Counted from the stretch's first letter, positions 1 to 7,560 are shown. The stretch is 22,221 nucleotides of DNA from JAABSQ01 sp964573705 (GCA_964573705.1 CAZNLT010000099.1:1-22221); one strand, 5' to 3'. The notes: a model not told the origin generated them from the letters alone. Program-made: numbers and translations.

Positions 1-138
1 CAGAAACTACTGCAAGCTATATCACCGGGTGGTTGTAAAAGAGCCACACCCTATTGAAATGGCGGATACATATTTTCACCTATTTATCTTCATCCCATGA
101 ATTGCAAAAAATAGGGTTATTTGAAAGAATAGCATGGT

Positions 139-915
139 TTGAAGCATTGCAGGGCGGTTTTTCCGGTGGACACCGGGGAAAGGCTCAAATGGGATTACCG
201 GCCTCGCGAAAGAAACGGCATTTCCCTCAAGGAAATGGATACCGGTCAACAGAAACAGGCCTTTGCGCTCCTGTCGACCGGGCTCAGCCGGCGCGGGGCG
301 GCCAAGACGTTCCACATTATGGGATTGGACCATGTGTTGGCGGATTTAGAGGGGCAGGATTCGGATCATCCCTTTCATCCTGACCGATACTATCTTTCCC
401 TGTTCGGTTCTCCCTCGGATAAGCTGCCTTGGGGATGGCGGTTCGAAGGCCATCATCTTTCCCTCAATTACCTGATCGCGGAAGGGCGGCATATCGCCTG
501 CACCTCCAATTTTTTCGGGGCGAATCCGGCTACTGTCCCCGAGGGGCCGATGCTCGGATTTCGAGCCCTTCCCGAAGAAGAAGACCATGCCCGGCAGCTG
601 CTGGCTTCTATAGGGGAATCTCAGCGGAAAAAGGTTTGGGTCAGCGACCAGGCCCCGACCGATATCGTCACCCGATGGTATCAGCGGGTCAATCTGGAAG
701 ATCCGGTGGGCTTGCCCCTGAGTGAGATGTCCGAATCCCAGGAGGAATTACTGATGAAGCTACTGGGGATCTATACCGGGCGGGTGCCCCGAAAGGCGGC
801 GGACGCCCGCCTGAACGCCATCCAGAAAGAAGGTACCCGGTATATCCACTTCGGTTGGGCCGGCTCGGAAGAGACCGGCAAACCCCATTATTATCGGCTG
901 CACGGGGGGCTGTGA
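139..915 (+). CDS. DUF3500-family protein, apparently truncated at both ends (possible pseudogene)
   Basis: The 258-codon frame carries DUF3500 hallmarks in order: a W-x-Y-x-P-R-E-R-N-G segment near residue 20, LLSTGLS, an FG.P..PWGWRFEGHHLSLNY block around residues 90-110, FFGANPA, and a terminal IHFGWAGS...KPHYYRLHGG. The function of the family is unknown to me. From memory of the family, intact members have roughly 30-50 more residues before this N-terminus and continue after the HYYR motif into a conserved segment like FLIEYDNTQN and a WRDF motif; here a stop follows immediately and I do not find that segment in another frame. The only available start is TTG at 139 with no ribosome binding site, and in-frame stops lie at 112 and 130. 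The interior is uninterrupted, so the loss may be recent. Family assignment is fairly sure; whether it is expressed is doubtful. Confidence 0.6.
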   Translation: MKHCRAVFPVDTGERLKWDYRPRERNGISLKEMDTGQQKQAFALLSTGLSRRGAAKTFHIMGLDHVLADLEGQDSDHPFHPDRYYLSLFGSPSDKLPWGWRFEGHHLSLNYLIAEGRHIACTSNFFGANPATVPEGPMLGFRALPEEEDHARQLLASIGESQRKKVWVSDQAPTDIVTRWYQRVNLEDPVGLPLSEMSESQEELLMKLLGIYTGRVPRKAADARLNAIQKEGTRYIHFGWAGSEETGKPHYYRLHGGL

Positions 916-1471
916 ATAGCCGGGCTAATTCGAGAGCACTGCATCGAGGTCGATGCCGTGTTTTTTTCTTTATGCTTGGGGGAAGACAGGGGCGGGGACA
1001 CCGAACACAGGTTTGACCGATTCCCCTGGGACCGGTCATTCGGGAATCGATCATCAACTTGAAAGCCACCTTAGAAGCGACCCCGCCAGCAGCCGTCCGG
1101 CGGGCCTTGGGACGAGACGTCCGGCTGAACCGCTCCACTGCCTTCTTTTTTACCTCACTTTCTATTTTTGATGTTCCTGTCGGTGGCAGACCCACGACAA
1201 TTCAAAGCGAAAAGACCGCATCGGACAGATTCACCCCTCCAATTCCGTCAACATTACCTAAGTGGCGAACCTCGAAAGCTGGTAGACCGGGAGGAACGGA
1301 AAAGTATTGTACATATAACAGTATTTACGGTTACTTTTATTTTTGGGATGTCACCTTTCATCGTTCCAATAATTTTTTTTTGTTTTTCCGGAATTTTTCT
1401 GATACTTTTCAGCAGCGGTATTGGAATTGGAACGAAACATTGGCATACATTTCCGTCAAGGAGGGCTTTTT
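916..1471. other. Gene-poor spacer with an AT-rich leader segment
   Basis: About 550 bases without a convincing gene. The first part (916-1170) is GC-rich and contains a GGGGCGGGGACACCGAACA-like stretch near 990-1008 that resembles debris seen around REP-type transposase genes, but no transposase is readable. The second part, roughly 1290-1440, drops sharply in GC, with T-runs and a 10-bp perfect inverted repeat (1361-1370 and 1426-1435). The open frame from 1168 to 1548 encodes a hydrophobic stretch but overlaps the well-supported lipoprotein start and has no ribosome binding site, so it is not called. This segment probably holds the promoter and leader of the lipoprotein gene at 1472. Confidence 0.5.
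1361..1435. repeat. 10-bp inverted repeat in AT-rich leader
   Basis: TCGTTCCAAT (1361-1370) is the exact reverse complement of ATTGGAACGA (1426-1435), separated by 55 bases that are rich in T and contain a small TTCCGGAA palindrome. It lies 37 bases upstream of the lipoprotein start, so it could form a large leader stem-loop or be a split protein-binding site. No known element is recognised. Confidence 0.4.
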
Positions 1472-2179
1472 GTGAGGGGGTTACCATCGAGGCTGAGGGT
1501 ATTGGGCATTTTTATACCACTCTTGCTTCTTTTTTCCTGCGGGGATAAGCCGCCTCCGAGCACGCCCCCGAGCTCTGGCAGCTTCACTTTTTTCGGTGTC
1601 GGCTCCGATACCGTCTTGAGCGACCGGCTTCGAAAGGACCTGGAGGAAATTCTAGGTCCGGGCGGGATTTCCGGCCAGAACACCATAACCCTGGAGGTGA
1701 ACTACACCGGGTTTTTGTCTGAGCATTTTCCTGCCTTGGCGGTGTTGAACCGGCGTTTAAACAGCACCGCCGGAATTCGCGTGGAACACGACGCCACCCG
1801 CCTGACCTATCGGTACCTGCGCAACCGGGATACCCCCTTTGATTATGTGGAACTGCTCTTCGCCGATGTCACCGGCCGCCCCCTTCGGGTCACCATTCGG
1901 TCCGCCCGAGAAGGGCCGGAGATCCTCGATATCCTTCGGGAAAATTACGGACAGCCGAGAACCCTCGACTGGGGCGGGGATATCAATCGGTCGCTGGTGT
2001 GGGACCGGAAAGGGGACGTGCTCATTTTTTCCGTCCAGACCAACCAGTTCGACGCGCCCGTCTACCGGATCGACCTCTACTATGTGGATGAACTGGAGGC
2101 CCTGGTGGAGCGTGAAGAAAGGCAGCGGCTGAAGCGGAATCAACAAAAACAGAAGGCTATGGACAAGGCCTTTTCTTAA
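1472..2179 (+). CDS. Putative lipoprotein of unknown function
   Basis: A 235-residue protein with a type II signal peptide: MRGLPSRLR basic start, a hydrophobic core (residues 10-22) and lipobox LFSC with the lipidated cysteine at residue 23, followed by a proline/serine-rich linker. The GTG start at 1472 is chosen because AAGGAGGG sits at 1458-1465, 6 bases upstream, and because it places the signal peptide correctly; the longer frame from 1421 has no such site. The mature part is mixed alpha/beta in look and ends in a charged helix rich in E, R, K and Q (last ~35 residues). I do not recognise the family. The +2 residue after the cysteine is G-D, and in Gram-negative Lol sorting an Asp at position +2 favours inner-membrane retention; here Asp is at +3 if the cysteine counts as +1, so sorting is unclear. 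Confidence 0.8.
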   Translation: MRGLPSRLRVLGIFIPLLLLFSCGDKPPPSTPPSSGSFTFFGVGSDTVLSDRLRKDLEEILGPGGISGQNTITLEVNYTGFLSEHFPALAVLNRRLNSTAGIRVEHDATRLTYRYLRNRDTPFDYVELLFADVTGRPLRVTIRSAREGPEILDILRENYGQPRTLDWGGDINRSLVWDRKGDVLIFSVQTNQFDAPVYRIDLYYVDELEALVEREERQRLKRNQQKQKAMDKAFS

Positions 2180-2226
2180 ATCATTTCAGCGCCAATCCGG
2201 CGGCACTCACGGGGAAGGGAATCAAC

Positions 2227-2325
2227 ATGGCAGAACCGACCACGGTACAGATTTTTTCGCTCAGCACATGCTACCATTGCAAAGCCCTTCAAAAACTGTT
2301 TTCCAAAATCATCGGTGAAACCTGA
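2227..2325 (+). pseudogene. Glutaredoxin-like stub with intact CxxC (32 codons)
   Basis: ATG at 2227 is preceded by a GGGGAAGGGA ribosome-binding-type sequence. The product reads as the first strand and active-site loop of a glutaredoxin: hydrophobic VQIFSLSTC then CYHC and KALQKLF, and it stops at 2323 after GET. The rest of the thioredoxin fold (the TxP cis-proline segment and the C-terminal GF/GY motif) is missing, and I do not see it in the following ~30 bases before the next gene. It is either a truncated gene remnant or a small expressed peptide with a CxxC. Being 32 codons, it is easily missed by gene callers. Confidence 0.45.
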
Positions 2326-2354
2326 TTCACTCGGGTTTTCCTTTACTCCCGCTC

Positions 2355-3863
2355 ATGAGAAATATGAGAAGGGTTCAGGCCGTTTTTGTCGGGCTGGTCC
2401 TGGCCCAGGGCGTGGCCACCCTTCAGGTCTATCTGTCCAATGCCGCTTATCTGGATAAACTGACCGCCCTTCAAGAGGCCGGATATCTGACCGTACCCAA
2501 TCGTCTGGTCATGGATACCCTGCACCGGTTCGGGCCCGCCTTTTTCGGGGGGCTTTTTTTTACCCTGACCGTGGGTCTGGCCCTGACCCTGGCGGCTTTA
2601 ACGGCTGCCTGGGTATCAAACCGCTTTTTTCCAGAATCTCGGGGATTTCTAACAGGGCTCCTGGTTTTCTGGGCCGGAACCCTGATCTGGGTAAATCAGG
2701 ACGGATGGGCGCCGTTGGTCTCGGCCTATTTTCTGGTGATTCCCCCCAGCGTGTTTTATCTGGCCCGGAGACAGCCTGCCGTTTCGGTGAAGGGTCGCTC
2801 GGGCCGCCGGATCCTTCTTCACCCGGCCTGCATCCTGATTCTCCTGGCCATTGGCGCCGATCCAATTAATCCCGGTATGTTTACCCGAATCCGGGACCGT
2901 TTGTTGCTCACCAATCCGGTGGGTCGATCCATCAATGATTTCTACTACCGGTACACCCTGTATCCGGCTCAGGTGTTTAAATCTCCGGCCCAGGACCTGA
3001 TCCGCGCGGCCCACCTGGCTGAAAATCTCGATTCGTCTTTGGCAAAACAGCTCAAATGGATACTGGTCCGGCTGGATTATGCGGTTATCGACACCCCGAA
3101 CGTATCCGACCTGGTCGTTTATCAAAACGGAGAATCACTTACCCTCGCTCACGACGGACGAGCCATTCTGTCGGTCCCCAGGGGGGCGCTGCTGAAATCT
3201 CCTGGAAAGACCCTGAAAGCCTATTCCCGGGGGGTGGATCGCTTCGGCCCCTTTCGCCGGATCACCTTTCTCTTTCTGATGGCGGTGTCCGGTGTGTTCA
3301 TCTATCTTGTCCTCTACCTTCCTTCTTTTTTTCTCGCCCGGCTTTTTGCCAGGGCGGTTCATGGCCGATTCCAAAGACATATTCCGGTTTCCATGGCGGC
3401 TGCGGTTCTGTGTGTCGGAGCCGGCATCGCCCTGTTTGCGGCGGCTTCTCCGAAAAAACCGCCCGATCTGACGTCCGAATTCCTGAAAGACCGGATGACT
3501 TCCGCAGATCCGGCGGACCGGGTGGACGCACTGCGATATCTTCATGCCAAAAAAATCGACATCGCCCCGTTTGAAACCTACCCGGAGATGGCGCGCAGCC
3601 ACCATTTACAGGAGCGGTATTGGCTGGCGCGGGCTCTGGAGTTCAGCCGGTCTTCGAAGACCTATCAGACCAACCTGGCGCTCTTGCGTGATCCCCGAAT
3701 CAATGTGGCCTATATGGCCTACCTGGCCCTGGGCCGTCGCGGAGATCGCCGGGCGGTGGCTGAGATTCTGGAGCGGTTGAAAAGAGAAGACCGCTGGTAT
3801 GTTCAACTGTATGCCTACAAGGCACTACGGAGACTGGGGTGGAGACAGACCGTATCCGGATAA
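2355..3863 (+). CDS. Polytopic membrane protein with C-terminal HEAT-like repeats
   Basis: A 502-residue protein. Hydrophobic spans are seen at about residues 7-27, 61-87, 97-113, 118-136, 153-168, 303-330 and 344-364; between the fifth and sixth is a ~130-residue soluble segment containing an N-D-F-Y-Y-R-Y-T-L-Y-P motif. The tail (about 375-495) has alternating helices with the spacing of HEAT/PBS-lyase repeats, e.g. ADPADRVDALRYL and INVAYMAYLALGRRGDRRAV, which usually bind other proteins. Start: ATG 2355 or ATG 2364; neither has a strong ribosome binding site. The downstream protease gene overlaps its end by 25 bases, so the two are likely co-translated and may act together in the inner membrane. 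Function is unknown to me. Confidence 0.8.
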   Translation: MRNMRRVQAVFVGLVLAQGVATLQVYLSNAAYLDKLTALQEAGYLTVPNRLVMDTLHRFGPAFFGGLFFTLTVGLALTLAALTAAWVSNRFFPESRGFLTGLLVFWAGTLIWVNQDGWAPLVSAYFLVIPPSVFYLARRQPAVSVKGRSGRRILLHPACILILLAIGADPINPGMFTRIRDRLLLTNPVGRSINDFYYRYTLYPAQVFKSPAQDLIRAAHLAENLDSSLAKQLKWILVRLDYAVIDTPNVSDLVVYQNGESLTLAHDGRAILSVPRGALLKSPGKTLKAYSRGVDRFGPFRRITFLFLMAVSGVFIYLVLYLPSFFLARLFARAVHGRFQRHIPVSMAAAVLCVGAGIALFAAASPKKPPDLTSEFLKDRMTSADPADRVDALRYLHAKKIDIAPFETYPEMARSHHLQERYWLARALEFSRSSKTYQTNLALLRDPRINVAYMAYLALGRRGDRRAVAEILERLKREDRWYVQLYAYKALRRLGWRQTVSG

Positions 3864-4480
3864 AACCGTTTTTGATCGCCTGTGCCGGAGTGTTTGTGCT
3901 GGAAGTGGCGGCGGGGATGCTGATGGGTATGGCCTGGCGATACCCTTTAGCCGTATTGGGGCTGGTCCGGGTGGCGGAAGCAGGTCTATTGATCGCGGTG
4001 TTTCGGTGGTGGGGCCGGGGATGCAGAGATCTGGGACTGGCTCGGGATCAGATCCCGGCCGGTCTGAAGCAAGGGATCATCTGGTCCGTCGGGTTTGGCG
4101 TTCTGGTGCTGATCGGGTTCGGGGTTCTGCTGCCAATGGGTCAAAATCCGCTGAAGATCCTTCACGTGCGGCTTCCGGCCGACCCGATCGAGCGGCTCTG
4201 GTATGTTCTGGTCGGCGGAATCATCGCGCCGGTCGTGGAGGAACTCTTTTTCAGGGGGGTGCTCTACGGGTTTTTTCGAATATGGGGAATCCTCCCGGCG
4301 CTGGCGGCCAGTTCCCTGCTCTTCGTATCGGCCCATTCCACCGGTGGATTTCCGGTCACCCAGACAGTGGGCGGGGTCTTGTTTGCGCTGGCCTACGAGT
4401 TCGAGGGAACCCTCATGACCCCGATCACTATTCACGTTTTGGGCAACCTGGCCTTGTTCAGTCTTGCCTGTTTCGGATGA
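3839..4480 (+). CDS. CPBP (Abi/CAAX-type) family intramembrane metalloprotease
   Basis: A 213-residue, highly hydrophobic protein with the three glutamic-type CPBP motifs: EExxFRG at residues 134-140 (EELFFRG), FxxxH at 162-166 (FVSAH) and HxxxN at 199-203 (HVLGN). In Rce1 and bacterial homologues these residues form the active site inside the membrane, so the enzyme is probably catalytically competent. GTG at 3839 is chosen: CGGAGA lies about 5 bases upstream and the gene overlaps the previous one by 25 bases, implying translational coupling. The substrate cannot be told from sequence; in bacteria members act in immunity to bacteriocins, prenyl-type processing or signalling, and the HEAT-tailed membrane partner is the only clue here. 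Confidence 0.9.
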   Translation: METDRIRIKPFLIACAGVFVLEVAAGMLMGMAWRYPLAVLGLVRVAEAGLLIAVFRWWGRGCRDLGLARDQIPAGLKQGIIWSVGFGVLVLIGFGVLLPMGQNPLKILHVRLPADPIERLWYVLVGGIIAPVVEELFFRGVLYGFFRIWGILPALAASSLLFVSAHSTGGFPVTQTVGGVLFALAYEFEGTLMTPITIHVLGNLALFSLACFG

Positions 4481-4568
4481 GGATACAGCCCCTCACCTGA
4501 AAAGCCCTTGCTTCTCTGTTTTCGCATGCATTCGGGCCATGCCACAAAGGGGGCTTGCCCAGCAGGGT

Positions 4569-5027
4569 TCACCAGACTTCCGGATACCCGACATCCACAA
4601 AGGCGTTTTCCATTTTGCGTTTGTGATCGCGCTCCATGGCGGCCAGATCCTGGAAGATCTTTTTCTGCTCGGCATCGGTGGCGTCCTCGGCCAGATCGGT
4701 GTACCGTTTCATCGCCTGCTCTTCTTTTTTCATGGCTAGGGCGAAGGCATCGGCCGGTTTCATATCGGTGGACAGCTCAGGGGTGTCGTCTACGGTTTCG
4801 GCGACTTTGTAGTCCCGGTTTTCGTCAAAGGGAAGGGTTTCCGGCATACGGGATCGAAAGCCTTCGAGGATATCCTGGTGCTTTTTTTCTTCATCCACAA
4901 ACCCCTGAAAAAGATCCTTGAGAAAAGGATCACTCAGTTTTTCCGCGACCGCTTTATAGAAGTTCTGCGCTTCGATTTCTCCCTGAATGGCGTCTCCGAG
5001 AATAGCATCGTATTGGTCACGATTCAT
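4569..5027 (-). CDS. Rubrerythrin/ferritin-like diiron protein
   Basis: A 152-residue, mostly helical protein. It carries two E-x-x-H iron-ligand motifs, at residues 47-50 (EKKH) and 132-135 (ERDH), plus the helix-1 glutamate (GEIEAQNFY, residues 16-24) and the helix-3 glutamates (KKEEQAMKRY, 100-109), as in the rubrerythrin four-helix bundle. The C-terminal rubredoxin domain of classic rubrerythrin is absent, so an external electron donor would be needed. Members reduce peroxide in anaerobes, which is the likely role. ATG at 5027 is preceded by AAAAGGAGACAG, an excellent ribosome binding site; a longer frame upstream has no support. It sits downstream of lolC on the same strand but has its own promoter (5085-5113). 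Confidence 0.88.
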   Translation of the reverse strand: MNRDQYDAILGDAIQGEIEAQNFYKAVAEKLSDPFLKDLFQGFVDEEKKHQDILEGFRSRMPETLPFDENRDYKVAETVDDTPELSTDMKPADAFALAMKKEEQAMKRYTDLAEDATDAEQKKIFQDLAAMERDHKRKMENAFVDVGYPEVW

Positions 5028-5043
5028 CCGCTGTCTCCTTTTG

Positions 5044-5057
5044 CTTGTGGTTACAAG
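5044..5057. repeat. Short inverted repeat in rubrerythrin leader
   Basis: CTTGT-GGTT-ACAAG, a 5-bp inverted repeat with a 4-base centre, lies between the predicted promoter and the ribosome binding site of the diiron protein gene. It could be an operator or a small leader hairpin. Evidence is weak given its shortness. Confidence 0.25.
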
Positions 5058-5084
5058 TAATCGCCGAGGCGTCTTTCGGATATC

Positions 5085-5113
5085 AAGATAAGCTGCCCGG
5101 CCCCAGAATGCAA
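5085..5113 (-). promoter_or_regulatory. Sigma-70-type promoter of the rubrerythrin-like gene
   Basis: On the minus strand TTGCAT (-35, 5113-5108) is followed after exactly 17 bases by TATCTT (-10, 5090-5085). It faces the diiron protein gene, with a leader of roughly 50 bases. It lies in the 100-base gap after the lolC stop, arguing that the diiron gene can be expressed independently of lolC. Confidence 0.5.
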
Positions 5114-5127
5114 CCCGTGGGAGCGCT

Positions 5128-6411
5128 TTATCCGCCATAGCGGAATGCCTCCAGCGGGTTGTATTTGGCCGCCTTGTGAGACGGGTACAAAGTGGCCAGA
5201 AAACAGATGAGCAGCGTAGCGGCGGCGATCACCAGTACGTCCAGCGCTCTGAGGCTGACCGGCAGCGTGGAAAAGAAATAGACGTCGGTGGGCAGTTCGA
5301 TGAAATGGTACTCCTTGAGGAGCAGACAGAGAACGAATCCGGCCAGCAATCCGAAGAGGGCGCCCACCCCGCCGATCACCATCCCTTTATAAACGAATAT
5401 TTTCTTGATACTTCGATCGGTGGCGCCCATGGCCTTGAGAATGGCGATGTCCTTTGTTTTTTCCATCACCATCATGATGAGGGTGCTGGCGATATTGAAC
5501 GCCGCCACCAGAACGATCAGGGCCAGAATGATGAACATCACCGTCTTTTGGAGCTTGAGGGCGGAAAAGAGATTGCGGTTCATCTGCATCCAGTCCTGGG
5601 CCCAGTAGGGAAATTTTAACATGGAGACGATCCCGTCCGCAATAGCCCGGGCGTTGTAAACGTCTTCCACCCGGATTTCGATTCCGGAAATGGTATCTTC
5701 CACCCCCAGCATCTTTTGGGCATCCGACAAGGTGATGTAGGCCATGGCCTTGTCGAACTCATAGAGCCCTGATTCATAGATGCCCATGACCTGGAACCGG
5801 CGAATGACCGGCATGCGGCCGATGCTGCCCCCGGAGCCGCGGGGCAGGACCACCGATACCAGGTCCTCCTCGCCCAGGTTCAAATTGGCGGCCAGCTCCT
5901 TGCCCAAAAGAATGCCGGGAATCAGGGGGTCGGAAGCGTCCCCATTGGTTCCGGGGGGACCGCTTGGGGATTCCGTACCGCTCCGGTCGGAGGCGAACCG
6001 GGCCAGTTTTTGAAGCGCCGCCGGATCGAGGGTTCCGATGACCTGAGCGGCGGTTTCCGGGTCTACGCCCCTCAGGACCGATCCGAAAATCCCTTTGGGG
6101 GAGTGGAGCATGACCTGGGTATAAATATAGGGGGTCGCCGCCTCCACCCCGGGGGCTTCGCGGATGGTTTCCAGGGGTTTTCTGTATTCGGTAAAGGGGC
6201 CGCCATGGCGGAGAATCACGGCGTGGGAGGTGACCCCCAGGAGTCGATTTTTCAATTCCGAATCGGCCCCGGACATGACCGCGATCACCACGACCATCAC
6301 CATGACCCCGACCGAGACGCCGGCGGTGGACAGCAGTGAGATCAGAGAGACGAAGGCGGTTTTTCGCCGGGCCCGAAGATAACGGCGGCCGATAAAGAAT
6401 TCAAATGGCAT
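5128..6411 (-). CDS. lolC: LolC/LolE-type lipoprotein-releasing ABC transporter permease
   Basis: A 427-residue protein with the classic N-terminus (PFEFFIGRRYLRARRK then SLISLLSTAGVSVGVM), one N-terminal membrane helix (about 20-48), a large periplasmic domain, and three C-terminal helices ending with ALYPSHKAAKYNPLEAFRYG-like sequence. The cytoplasmic coupling segment MEKTKDIAILKAMGA is the contact to the LolD ATPase. LolCE extracts lipoproteins from the inner membrane for transfer to LolA, or in single-permease systems LolF does so as a homodimer. The ATG at 6411 fits the family N-terminus; the upstream GTG at 6429 adds only six residues. No LolD gene is adjacent, unlike the usual lolC-lolD pair. 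C or E subtype cannot be separated by eye. Confidence 0.9.
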   Translation of the reverse strand: MPFEFFIGRRYLRARRKTAFVSLISLLSTAGVSVGVMVMVVVIAVMSGADSELKNRLLGVTSHAVILRHGGPFTEYRKPLETIREAPGVEAATPYIYTQVMLHSPKGIFGSVLRGVDPETAAQVIGTLDPAALQKLARFASDRSGTESPSGPPGTNGDASDPLIPGILLGKELAANLNLGEEDLVSVVLPRGSGGSIGRMPVIRRFQVMGIYESGLYEFDKAMAYITLSDAQKMLGVEDTISGIEIRVEDVYNARAIADGIVSMLKFPYWAQDWMQMNRNLFSALKLQKTVMFIILALIVLVAAFNIASTLIMMVMEKTKDIAILKAMGATDRSIKKIFVYKGMVIGGVGALFGLLAGFVLCLLLKEYHFIELPTDVYFFSTLPVSLRALDVLVIAAATLLICFLATLYPSHKAAKYNPLEAFRYGG

Positions 6412-6439
6412 AGGGGATTCCGTTTCCACAAAGGGTGGT

Positions 6440-6910
6440 GTGAATTCAAATTCATTTCTAATCCCTACTGTCTATATCGAAAAACCTGGAAGGGCAAACA
6501 AAAAAAAGGCTGAAGCCCAATTAAAGGAATGGAAGGCCAAAATCGAAGAACTAAGAGCAAAGTCTGAAAAAATAGGCGCCGATGCCCGGGTGGAATATGC
6601 TGAACAGATTGAATTCCTGAAAAAGCGCCGGGAAGAGTTGAGGGACCGATTAAGCGACATGCGGGAGGGGAGCGACGACGCCTGGAAAGCCTTTAAAACC
6701 GGCATGGAAAAGGGGATGCACGAGTTTACCGCCGGTTTGAACCAGGCGATGGCGATTTTTCGGGATAAGGGCAAGAGAGAAGGCGATAAAAATGCGGAGG
6801 ATGCATCCGCCGAACCCGAGGTCTGCGTTCGGGCGGAGGCGCCAGAGCACGCCCGCTTCCATGACGAAGATATGGGCTGCGACGACGGCAGAGAAGGAAA
6901 GATCGACTGA
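6440..6910 (+). CDS. Coiled-coil protein resembling sll1863-type stress proteins
   Basis: Residues about 20-110 form a heptad-rich coiled coil (KKAEAQLKEWKAKIEELRAK, then EYAEQIEFLKKRREELRDRL and a D-AWKAFKTGMEKG segment), matching the pattern of sll1863-like stress-response proteins known from cyanobacteria and proteobacteria. The C-terminal ~40 residues are acidic and carry two cysteines. The N-terminus is uncertain: the only start in frame is GTG 6440, with AAGGG only a few bases upstream, and it lies 28 bases from the divergent lolC start. Relatives normally begin just before the coiled coil, so the first ~18 residues may be untranslated leader or the 5' end may be frameshifted near the run of eight A around 6500. 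Function beyond a possible stress role is unknown. Confidence 0.65.
   Translation: MNSNSFLIPTVYIEKPGRANKKKAEAQLKEWKAKIEELRAKSEKIGADARVEYAEQIEFLKKRREELRDRLSDMREGSDDAWKAFKTGMEKGMHEFTAGLNQAMAIFRDKGKREGDKNAEDASAEPEVCVRAEAPEHARFHDEDMGCDDGREGKID
6441..6454. repeat. TGAATT-CA-AATTCA palindrome between divergent genes
   Basis: A perfect 6-bp inverted repeat with a 2-base centre, immediately at the junction between the divergent lolC and coiled-coil genes. Its position fits a shared operator, but AT-rich palindromes of this size also occur by chance. Confidence 0.3.
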
Positions 6911-7022
6911 CCCCGGTCTGTGACAAAGATTTCGGTATGTGTTGTCATAGCTGGAACAGGAGGTGGGCATCCCCGTTATTTAAGGTAGTGTTATCGCCAA
7001 AGTGGGCTGGAGCCGTGCCAGG

Positions 7023-7520
7023 TCATTTATTTTCAGCCGTGATTCGGATGCGATACCATAAATAGGCAATGATTTCCCTCGCCATATAAAACCATCGATG
7101 TGGGGATGTATTCTTGTCTCCGCCGCGATCGGCGGCGCTGCCCTCGGCGACAAGCCCCCGGGACCGGAAAACCAGCAGAGACCGCGGCAGGTGATAACCG
7201 TCTGTGACAAGCAAAGTTCTGGACCAACCCCGATCCCTCATGATTCTTGCGCACCGGACGCCGCTTTCGAAGGTGGAGGAGCTTTGATTTTCCGAAAGGA
7301 TTTTCTCCGGCGGGACCCCTTCCTCGGCGGCCAGGATTTCCATGATTCGTGCTTCGGCGGGCGGATATTTGCCGAGCCCGCCGGTCACCAACAGATAGTC
7401 GGCGGCACCCTGCTTCCAGAGCGAAACCCCGTGCAGGATGCGGCGGCGAAGGGCCGGGCTGGGGCGATGCCCTTCCCATACCGCGGCCCCCAACACGATA
7501 ATGACGTCGAAACGGTCCAT
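7023..7520 (-). CDS. DUF218/YdcF-like protein
   Basis: A 165-residue protein with the DUF218 (ElyC/SanA/YdcF) pattern: first strand DVIIVLGAAV (5-14), VTGG at 45-48, the ENQSSSTFESG signature at 77-87 and the TDGYHLPRS motif at 106-114. Unlike ElyC and SanA it has no N-terminal membrane helices, so it resembles cytoplasmic YdcF, a protein that binds S-adenosylmethionine in E. coli; its reaction is not established. ATG at 7520 is preceded directly by CAGGGG, an unusually close ribosome binding site. It lies 40 bases downstream of the YcaO gene on the same strand and is probably co-transcribed with it. Confidence 0.85.
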   Translation of the reverse strand: MDRFDVIIVLGAAVWEGHRPSPALRRRILHGVSLWKQGAADYLLVTGGLGKYPPAEARIMEILAAEEGVPPEKILSENQSSSTFESGVRCARIMRDRGWSRTLLVTDGYHLPRSLLVFRSRGLVAEGSAADRGGDKNTSPHRWFYMAREIIAYLWYRIRITAENK

Positions 7521-7560
7521 CCCCTGAATTGACTTCTTACTCGCGGCGGAAGGCCGGCCC

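Noticed and set aside
689..1195. 168-codon minus-strand open frame across the DUF3500 end and spacer
   Set aside because: Arginine/proline-rich low-complexity translation overlapping the DUF3500 frame; no start signal or domain.
1168..1548. Hydrophobic 126-codon open frame before the lipoprotein
   Set aside because: No ribosome binding site, overlaps the lipoprotein start and signal peptide, and the hydrophobic residues come from T-runs in an AT-rich leader.
4481..4568. Possible bidirectional terminator between the CPBP and diiron genes
   Set aside because: AAGCCC and GGGCTT pair only with a large loop and a bulge, and no T-run follows directly on either strand.
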